Assembly: GCA_001914195.1 (NCBI GenBank)
Contig: MKYF01000025.1
Location: forward strand, 1 to 38,375
Length of the DNA: 38,375 bases
Source: Streptococcus mitis
Lineage (GTDB): Bacteria > Bacillota > Bacilli > Lactobacillales > Streptococcaceae
Reading direction: 5' to 3'
Each line of letters opens with the position of its first letter. Positions within the stretch are counted from its first letter, which is position 1. This document shows positions 24,049-31,100 of the stretch, one piece after another. The notes beneath the pieces were generated by a model. It made no database searches, had not been told where the DNA came from, and was given only the letters and a program-made list of their open reading frames with translations. The translations under genes and the position numbers were made by a program.

Positions 24049-24945
24049 CATATGTTTCAAACGCTCAATCCGCTCTGAGATAGGTGGGTGGGTATAAAAG
24101 AGTTTTTGGAATCCTCCACCTTTCTTGGGATCATTGATATAAAGTGCACTGCTGGCATCATCTACAGGACGACTCATAGGTTTACTATTGTCTAACTTAC
24201 GTAGAGCATTTATCATCCCTTGAGGATTGCGCGTCAACTCAACACTGGAAGCATCAGCTAGGAATTCCCTCTGACGAGAAATAGCTAGTTGCACTAAGGT
24301 TGCAGCGAGAGGTGCCAGAACAATAGCTAGTAGTGAAACCACGAGCATAATGATTTCTAAGCCATTTCCATCTCGGTCATCGTCACTTCGTCTGCGACCT
24401 GCACCACCCCACCACATCATACGACCTGCCATACTAGAAAGCATAGTGATAGCACTGGCCAGGGCAACAGCAATAGTCGAAATGCGGATATCGTAATTAC
24501 GAATATGACTGACTTCATGTCCCATAACAGCTTCTAGTTCTTCACGATTCATGATAGCTAGGAGACCTGACGTCGCAGCAACAGCCGCATTTTGAGGGTT
24601 AGAACCTGTCGCAAAGGCATTTAAGGCTGGATCATCAATGATGAAAACACGAGGCATAGGAATCTGAGCGACCATAGCCATATCTTCTACTACATGGTAG
24701 AGGTCTGGTGCCGTTTGCTCATCAACCTCACGCGCTCCATTCATGGACATGACAATCTCTGTCGATTGAAAAATCATGGACAAGGCATAGATAAAGCCGA
24801 TAATCAGTGCGATAACCAAACCACCAATCCCAGACCGCATAAAGAGGTAACCAACCGCATAGCCAACAAGAGCTAAGAGTAGGAAAAATACCAGCAACAA
24901 AATCCACGTTTTTCGTTTATTGCTTGCAATTTGATCAAACAACAT
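24046..24945 (-). CDS. htpX: Membrane zinc metalloprotease HtpX homologue
   Basis: 299 residues, M48B family. Two N-terminal membrane segments (about 15-35 and 40-60) and a hydrophobic pair in the middle (about 155-170 and 195-215) frame the active site HEVSH (143-147). REFLADASS carries the third zinc ligand Glu. It degrades damaged or misfolded membrane proteins. The ATG at 24945 has AGGTGA upstream; a GTG at 24954 overlapping the lemA stop is an alternative. It follows lemA directly, a conserved streptococcal pairing. The stop TAA lies in the terminal bases of a BOX element, so the reading frame ends at the repeat boundary. Confidence 0.95.
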   Translation of the reverse strand: MLFDQIASNKRKTWILLLVFFLLLALVGYAVGYLFMRSGIGGLVIALIIGFIYALSMIFQSTEIVMSMNGAREVDEQTAPDLYHVVEDMAMVAQIPMPRVFIIDDPALNAFATGSNPQNAAVAATSGLLAIMNREELEAVMGHEVSHIRNYDIRISTIAVALASAITMLSSMAGRMMWWGGAGRRRSDDDRDGNGLEIIMLVVSLLAIVLAPLAATLVQLAISRQREFLADASSVELTRNPQGMINALRKLDNSKPMSRPVDDASSALYINDPKKGGGFQKLFYTHPPISERIERLKHM

Positions 24946-24946
24946 C

Positions 24947-25507
24947 TTAGTCACCTAAACCGCTAAAATCAACTTTAGGTACTACCTTTTCCTCTTCTGG
25001 AGTTTGAAGGAAATCTGCTGCTTTAAATCCAAACATTCCAGCGATAATATTGCTTGGGAAAGTTTCTAATTTTACATTGTAGTTGCTGACAACACTGTTG
25101 TAGAGTTGACGAGAGTAAGAAATTTTATTTTCTGTGTTTGTCAACTCCTCTTGCAATTTAACAAAGTTGGCACTAGCTTTCAAATCTGGATAGCTTTCTG
25201 CAACTGCAAAAATACCTGAAACCTGACGAGCGAGGGCATCACTAGCTTTCATAGCTTCTGCTGGTGAAGTCGCTGCCGCCACTTGGTTACGTAGTTCTGC
25301 CACCTTTTCAAGGGTAGAACCTTCATATTTAGCATAACCTTTTACAGTCTCAATCAAGTTTGGCAAGAGATCATTTCGACGTTTCAACTGAACATCAATC
25401 TGACTCCAAGCCTCCTTTGTTTGCATACGATTCTTAACCAAACCGTTATAGCTAACAATCACAAAAATAACAACAAGAGCCAAAACTCCAAGAATAATCC
25501 AAGTCAT
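24947..25507 (-). CDS. lemA: LemA family protein
   Basis: 186 residues. One N-terminal membrane segment (about 2-20, IILGVLALVVIFVIVSYN) is followed by helical LemA-domain sequence: KNRMQTKEAWSQIDVQLKRR, DLLPNLIETVKGYAKYE and a later YNSVVSNYNVKLETFP. The biochemical role of LemA is not settled; it regularly sits with htpX, and the two stops and starts overlap here, implying a joint envelope function. The ATG has GAAAGGAC upstream. It diverges from rsmG. Confidence 0.92.
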   Translation of the reverse strand: MTWIILGVLALVVIFVIVSYNGLVKNRMQTKEAWSQIDVQLKRRNDLLPNLIETVKGYAKYEGSTLEKVAELRNQVAAATSPAEAMKASDALARQVSGIFAVAESYPDLKASANFVKLQEELTNTENKISYSRQLYNSVVSNYNVKLETFPSNIIAGMFGFKAADFLQTPEEEKVVPKVDFSGLGD

Positions 25508-25540
25508 TATATAAGTCCTTTCTACTTTTAGATTAGTACC

Positions 25541-25570
25541 AGTATATCAAATTTTTAATGATTGTGGTAA
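25541..25570 (-). promoter_or_regulatory. lemA-htpX promoter (divergent from rsmG)
   Basis: The minus strand shows an extended -10 TGATATACT (TATACT at 25546-25541) about 33 bp before the lemA ATG. TTACCA (25570-25565) is a weak -35 at 18 bases. These boxes overlap the rsmG promoter on the other strand. Confidence 0.45.
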
Positions 25571-25573
25571 AAT
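25545..25573 (+). promoter_or_regulatory. rsmG promoter (divergent from lemA)
   Basis: TATCAA (25545-25550), a 17-base spacer and TAAAAT (25568-25573), preceded by TGG, lie 27 bp before the rsmG ATG. The -35 region coincides with the lemA -10. Confidence 0.5.
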
Positions 25574-25600
25574 AAGATGATACTAAAGAAGGAAATAACT

Positions 25601-26314
25601 ATGAAACCAGAAACATTTTACAACCTGCTTGCCGAGCAAAATCTTCCACTTTCGGACCAGCAAAAAAAACAATTTGATCGTTATTTTGAGCTCTTGGTCG
25701 AGTGGAATGAAAAGATTAATTTGACAGCTATTACAGATAAAGAAGAAGTTTATCTCAAACATTTTTATGATTCGATTGCACCTATTCTGCAAGGCTTGAT
25801 TCCCAATGAAACTATCAAACTGCTTGATATCGGGGCTGGGGCAGGATTTCCTAGTCTGCCGATGAAAATTCTCTATCCTCAGCTAGATGTAACTATCATT
25901 GATTCACTCAATAAGCGCATCAACTTCCTCCAACTTTTGGCTCAAGAACTGGATTTAGACGGTGTTCATTTCTACCATGGACGTGCAGAAGACTTGGCCC
26001 AAGACAAGAACTTCCGTGCTCAATATGATTTTGTAACAGCTCGTGCGGTTGCTCGCATGCAGGTTTTATCTGAATTGACAATTCCTTACCTGCAAGTTGG
26101 CGGAAAACTATTGGCACTCAAGGCCAGCAATGCCCCTGAGGAATTATTAGAAGCTAAGAATGCCCTCAACCTCCTTTTTAGTAAGGTCGAAGACAATCTC
26201 AGCTACGCTCTACCTAATGGAGATCCGCGCTACATCACAGTGGTAGAAAAGAAAAAAGAAACGCCAAATAAATATCCACGTAAGGCTGGCATGCCCAATA
26301 AACGCCCGCTTTAA
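25601..26314 (+). CDS. rsmG: 16S rRNA (guanine-N7)-methyltransferase RsmG
   Basis: 237 residues. The SAM-binding motif is LLDIGAGAGFPSLPMKI (about 70-86), and FVTARAVARMQVLSEL is the second family block (about 143-158). The N-terminal NEKINLTAITDKEEVYLKHF is typical of GidB/RsmG. It methylates a guanosine in the 530 loop of 16S rRNA; loss of this enzyme gives low-level streptomycin resistance in several bacteria. The start at 25601 has AAGGAAAT upstream; the in-frame ATG at 25577 lies at the predicted start of transcription. The tail is basic (KKKETPNKYPRKAG). Confidence 0.95.
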   Translation: MKPETFYNLLAEQNLPLSDQQKKQFDRYFELLVEWNEKINLTAITDKEEVYLKHFYDSIAPILQGLIPNETIKLLDIGAGAGFPSLPMKILYPQLDVTIIDSLNKRINFLQLLAQELDLDGVHFYHGRAEDLAQDKNFRAQYDFVTARAVARMQVLSELTIPYLQVGGKLLALKASNAPEELLEAKNALNLLFSKVEDNLSYALPNGDPRYITVVEKKKETPNKYPRKAGMPNKRPL

Positions 26315-26333
26315 TCTTTTTAGTAAAAAAATA

Positions 26334-26362
26334 TTTACAAAGTTTGTAATTTTTGCTATACT
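26334..26362 (+). promoter_or_regulatory. Promoter of the uracil permease gene
   Basis: TTTACA (26334-26339), a 17-base spacer and the extended -10 TGCTATACT (TATACT at 26357-26362) give a near-consensus promoter. The start would be near 26369, leaving a leader of about 150 nt. Confidence 0.78.
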
Positions 26363-26374
26363 ATCAAAAGCAAA

Positions 26375-26497
26375 GGTTTTTAATGTCATCCCGTGAGGTG
26401 ACGAAGACGCAGAAATATTTAAAACTCTTTAAAGTCTAGATTTTAGAGAAGTCTTACTCTGAGGGCCTATTGCTGTAAAATAATGGGCTCTTTTTTG
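26375..26497 (+). promoter_or_regulatory. PyrR-type pyrimidine attenuator in the permease leader
   Basis: GTCATCCCGTGAGGTGAC (26385-26402) folds as a bulged hairpin with the conserved CCxGxGAGG core that PyrR binds in Gram-positive pyr leaders. A terminator follows: AGGGCCTATT (26462-26471) pairs with AATGGGCTCT (26482-26491) and ends in six T. By family knowledge, UMP/UTP-loaded PyrR would release the terminator and shut the gene off. The competing antiterminator was not worked out base by base. Confidence 0.7.
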
Positions 26498-26518
26498 ATG
26501 CCCAAAAGTGAGGTTTAT

Positions 26519-27802
26519 ATGAAACAAGAATCAACTGTTGATTTGTTACTAGACGTTGACCAACGTCCTTCGGCTGGCAAAGGAATTCTCCTTAGTTTCC
26601 AACACGTTTTCGCTATGTTTGGTGCGACCATCTTGGTACCATTGATTTTGGGAATGCCTGTATCTGTTGCCCTTTTTGCTTCAGGTGTTGGGACACTCAT
26701 CTACATGATTTCAACTGGTTTTAAAGTTCCAGTTTATCTAGGTTCTTCATTTGCCTTTATCACAGCAATGTCACTTGCTATGAAAGAAATGGGTGGTGAT
26801 GTATCTGCTGCCCAAACAGGGGTTATCTTGACTGGTTTGGTCTATGTCCTTGTGGCTGCTGGTGTTCGTTTTGCAGGTACAAAATGGATTGATAAACTCT
26901 TGCCACCAATCATCATCGGACCTATGATCATCGTTATCGGTCTTGGACTTGCAGGTTCAGCTGTTACCAACGCTGGTCTTGTAGCTGATGGAAACTGGAA
27001 AAATGCTCTTGTAGCAGTTGTTACTTTCTTGATTGCTGCCTTTATCAATACAAAGGGAAAAGGCTTCCTACGAATCATTCCATTCCTATTTGCCATTATC
27101 GGTGGTTACCTCTTCGCACTAACTCTTGGTTTGGTTGACTTTACACCAGTTCTTAAAGCCAACTGGTTCGAAATTCCTGGTTTCTACTTGCCATTTAGCA
27201 CTGGTGGTGCCTTTAAAGAATACAATCTTTACTTTGGTCCAGAAACCATCGCTATCTTGCCAATCGCTATCGTAACAATTTCTGAACATATCGGAGACCA
27301 TACTGTTTTGGGTCAAATCTGTGGCCGTCAATTCTTGAAAGAACCAGGTCTTCACCGTACTCTTCTTGGTGACGGTATCGCAACTTCAGTTTCTGCCTTC
27401 CTTGGTGGACCAGCCAATACAACTTACGGAGAAAATACAGGGGTTATCGGTATGACTCGTATCGCTTCTGTCTCAGTTATCCGTAACGCTGCCTTTATCG
27501 CGATTGCCCTTAGCTTCCTTGGTAAATTCACTGCCTTGATTTCAACCATTCCAAACGCTGTACTTGGTGGTATGTCAATCCTTCTCTATGGAGTTATCGC
27601 CAGCAACGGTTTGAAAGTCTTGATTAAAGAACGTGTTGATTTTGCTCAAATGCGTAACCTAATCATCACAAGTGCTATGTTGGTCCTTGGACTTGGAGGA
27701 GCTATCCTTAAACTCGGTCCAGTTACCCTTTCAGGTACTGCCCTATCAGCCATGACGGGAATCATCTTGAACTTGATCTTGCCATACGAAAATAAAGATT
27801 AA
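26519..27802 (+). CDS. uraA: Uracil permease (NCS2 / nucleobase:cation symporter-2 family)
   Basis: 427 residues with about 12-14 membrane segments. It imports uracil with protons. The N-terminal FQHVFAMFGATILVP (about 24-38) and VYLGSSFAFITA are uracil/xanthine permease hallmarks. The NCS2 signature region is around residues 255-295 (IVTISEHIGDHTVLGQ; GDGIATSVSAFLGGP), with the conserved Glu that binds the base. The ATG at 26519 has GTGAGG upstream; an in-frame ATG at 26483 is inside the attenuator. The PyrR-type leader supports uracil rather than xanthine as substrate. The gene is also called pyrP in some genomes. Confidence 0.93.
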   Translation: MKQESTVDLLLDVDQRPSAGKGILLSFQHVFAMFGATILVPLILGMPVSVALFASGVGTLIYMISTGFKVPVYLGSSFAFITAMSLAMKEMGGDVSAAQTGVILTGLVYVLVAAGVRFAGTKWIDKLLPPIIIGPMIIVIGLGLAGSAVTNAGLVADGNWKNALVAVVTFLIAAFINTKGKGFLRIIPFLFAIIGGYLFALTLGLVDFTPVLKANWFEIPGFYLPFSTGGAFKEYNLYFGPETIAILPIAIVTISEHIGDHTVLGQICGRQFLKEPGLHRTLLGDGIATSVSAFLGGPANTTYGENTGVIGMTRIASVSVIRNAAFIAIALSFLGKFTALISTIPNAVLGGMSILLYGVIASNGLKVLIKERVDFAQMRNLIITSAMLVLGLGGAILKLGPVTLSGTALSAMTGIILNLILPYENKD

Positions 27803-27880
27803 GAGACTTGACACAGAAAGAGAATGAACAAAAACGAGCTTCTCTTTACTAACCCCAAAAAGTTGCACAAATAATTATTG

Positions 27881-27920
27881 AAAGGATTTAGTTCTGTACT
27901 GCACAGGACTAAGTCCTTTT
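27881..27920 (+). terminator. Terminator of the uracil permease gene
   Basis: A 17-bp stem (27881-27897 with 27903-27919, five-base loop) begins AAAGGATTTAG and ends CTAAGTCCTTTT. Two positions are G-U pairs in plus-strand RNA but would be mismatches on the minus strand, so it is tuned to plus-strand RNA. It lies 78 bp after the stop; the bases between show no gene. Confidence 0.7.
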
Positions 27921-27988
27921 ATAATAAAATGAAGCAAAACAGTACATAATGTGGTATCGTCAATTGAAACAAGGACAAGATAAAAGAG

Positions 27989-28031
27989 CCTCAAAAAAAG
28001 GTATTGCAACTTGGCAATACCTTTTTTGAGG
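27989..28031 (-). terminator. Long bidirectional terminator between uraA and the metalloprotease gene
   Basis: An 18-19 bp stem (CCTCAAAAAAAGGTATTGC against GCAATACCTTTTTTGAGG) with loop AACTTG sits about 73 bp downstream of the metalloprotease stop. A- and T-tracts inside the stem let it work on both strands. The remainder of the 301-bp gap 27803-28103 holds no gene I can support. Confidence 0.72.
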
Positions 28032-28103
28032 TACTTTTTGAAAGCCATCAAATGATGACTTTTCAGAGGGAGCAAAAAACTGTTCCCTTTATATTCTAAA
28101 CAT

Positions 28104-31100
28104 TTAAATGTCTTTTTTAAACAGTTGGTTAAAGAAACCGTCTGTGTTTTTAAGAAGGGCTTTGAATACCTTAGATTTAAGAGCTACAGTATGAGAGAAG
28201 TCATCTGTTTTTTTCAAATCTTCTTCGACTGCTTTATCAAATAAAGGCCTTAACTCATCATAGTTACTGATATGGACGCCATCAATATCGATACCTTCAA
28301 AGCCTTTCTTAGCTTTAGCAAAAACCTCCTCGTACCAATGTCTCTTCCACTCTTCAAGTGTCTTGAACTTGTCTCCAGATACTTTCTTGATGATAAAATC
28401 ATCTCCTAATAAGCTATTATTTTGTCTATTAGCTTCATCTTGATATTTGCTAGAGACATATCCAATGAATCCATTTGCATATCCAAAGTAACCCCACATA
28501 CGAAAAGCATTGTGTTTAAATGATAATGAACCAGGAGCACCTTTGCTTGTATTACCACCATAAATACCAGCCATCATATTGACATTTACGTAAGCTGAGT
28601 TGACAGCATAATCTTCAGGGCGATAACGTCCGTTACCTGGATTTCCATGTTTCGTCATGAAGTTATTATCCACTAAATCATTGACGCTAGATAAAGTCAT
28701 TACCTTTTCTTCACCTTTCAAATCACGGACACTATCCCATTGGTTTGGACCTAAAAGATCATTGTACTGAATCTTAGAGCGCATTTCTTTGTCAATCTTC
28801 TTGAACCACTTACTATTGTCTCCCTTAATTTTAGGAAGTACAGCATCAGCTTCTACATAATCAAGCAACATCATAGCTTCATTGTAGTTTCTCATGTAGC
28901 GGTCAATGTCATCACGTGTCTTTAATTTGTCAGGATCTGGGTTGTACCATTGGTTACCATCATTTGGACGATGGTAAGCCATGTTAATTCCAAGTGCGCC
29001 GTATTCACCATTAGTCGTTGAACTATCAGGTGTTTGCAGCATACCTTGTGCATAGGCTTCTGCATTTGTACCAACACGTTGACTGTATCCTCCGTAATAG
29101 AGCATTCGGTCATTGACGTGTGTTGTTTCATGTGTAAAGGCTGAAATACCAAATTGTGATATTAAATCAGTTACCATAAAGTAAACTTGGTCATTATTGT
29201 TTGCACTATCGTAAATACTAGCCATAGCTCCCATGGCTCCATTTGTTGCGTGGAATTTGCCAGTTGGACCATACAATTCTCTAATAGGTCTGATAATTGC
29301 CCCGTTCTTTCCGTACCCCATGCTGTTGGCACCGTCGACTCCATGGTAGTTTTGGTTATCCCAAACTGGTGTCGGTACCATATTTTGACTCTTAAGTAAT
29401 CTATCACGAACATTAGGTAGAGCTAATCTGGACCAGAAATCAAGATACGTTTGTTGTCCCTTAGCAACTTTATCAATTTCTTTCTTAAATTCGTTTCGAG
29501 CTTCTTCTGTATGTTTTCCATATTTCTCAAATGAACTGTACGCCATCGTGTTATATGTTGAAATTAAGAACATATGGGCATCTTTAAGCGTTAGAAGTGG
29601 TAAAATCATACGACCATGAACACCGTTATCTAGCCCATCAAAGACTCTATGACGTTTATTAATAAAGTCAGGATTTGTAGTTTTAGGTTCTGAAACATAA
29701 ACATTCTTAGCTGAGTGGATAAACCAATCATTAATGTCTTTATCCTCTGTAAACAAACGCATGTTGTATTCTAGGAAGTTACGAAGACTACCTTTACCAG
29801 TATTACTTGCAATGATTTCACGATAAGCATCCTGAGTTCGGTCACCCTTTAAGTTCTTCTCGCTAGACCCGATGTTAATCAAGCGATCTAATACACTTGG
29901 TGTTTTACCGTAGAAGTCAGGTTTAAATATCATAATGTCTTTGATACTCATACTGTTGTCAGTATACTTAATGTTATAGTAACGGTTCAAGTAAGATAGA
30001 GCCATCATAATTTTCGCTTTATTATCGTCAATTTTCTTCACAAGTGCTTTCATCGCAGCTTCGTCACTATTCAATTGATGATCTTCATTTTCGACTAAAG
30101 CTTTCACAAATTTATCAAGATTGTCTTTGACGTCAGTAAAGCTTTCTTCTAGATACAAATCAGCTGGATTTCCAATAATTTTACGAACATCTTGCGAATC
30201 GTATGTGACTGAAGATAACTTCTCTTTCACATCTGCAATCAGTTTGTCTCGATTTTTAACAACCATATTCGGTGTATAGACAACATCACCAAGACCAGAT
30301 ACGCTATATTCACGCACTTGTTGGACTTTAGAATCCTTGAGTGTGACCCCCATTTCTTCTTTTGTACCATCTGCATAGTGAATCATTATTTTATCGATAT
30401 CCGATAAATCGGTCACGAATTGACCATCCTTCATTCCCGTAACAGAAAGGACTTCTTTCTTAGCTAAGTTTGAATCTTCTGCAAGTTTGTTACCTTGGTT
30501 GACAATCCACTCTTTGTTGTAGAACGGTTGAAGTTTTTCAATGTTACGATAAGCCAGATCTCGATCTACTTTATAGTCTTGGGTTGACTTATATTCATCT
30601 TCTCTTCTGGTTAAACGATTTAAGCGATTGACCACAGGTTCGTTGATTTCGTATTTATCAGCAGTAATATTAAAGGCTGCAATTCTCTTGTTAGCTTCAT
30701 CTTGATTAATTTCTTTAATTTTGTCACGAGAACGTTTGTATGAATGCTTACCTGAACTGACACCTTTGACAACAAAGTTACGCTCTAACCATCCATTTGT
30801 GAAATAACCACCATCGTAGTCCAAATCTGAAGAACCAAAGAACTCTTCACCATTTTCAACTCTCATCATTGAAATATTATCTTCCAGTTTACCAAAAGGA
30901 AGATTGCTATTGATAAATCCACCTGTTTCAAACAAAACTTTAGTCTTAATGGTTCCTTTGGTGACTGATTTACGAATTGAACCATATTTACCAATTCCCA
31001 TAGAGTCGTTACCATTATCTGTTTTAGCAACTAAACCACCTATACGGGCTCTGTTGGCAACAATATCAGCCTCGACATATGCTTTTGCAACATTACCTCT

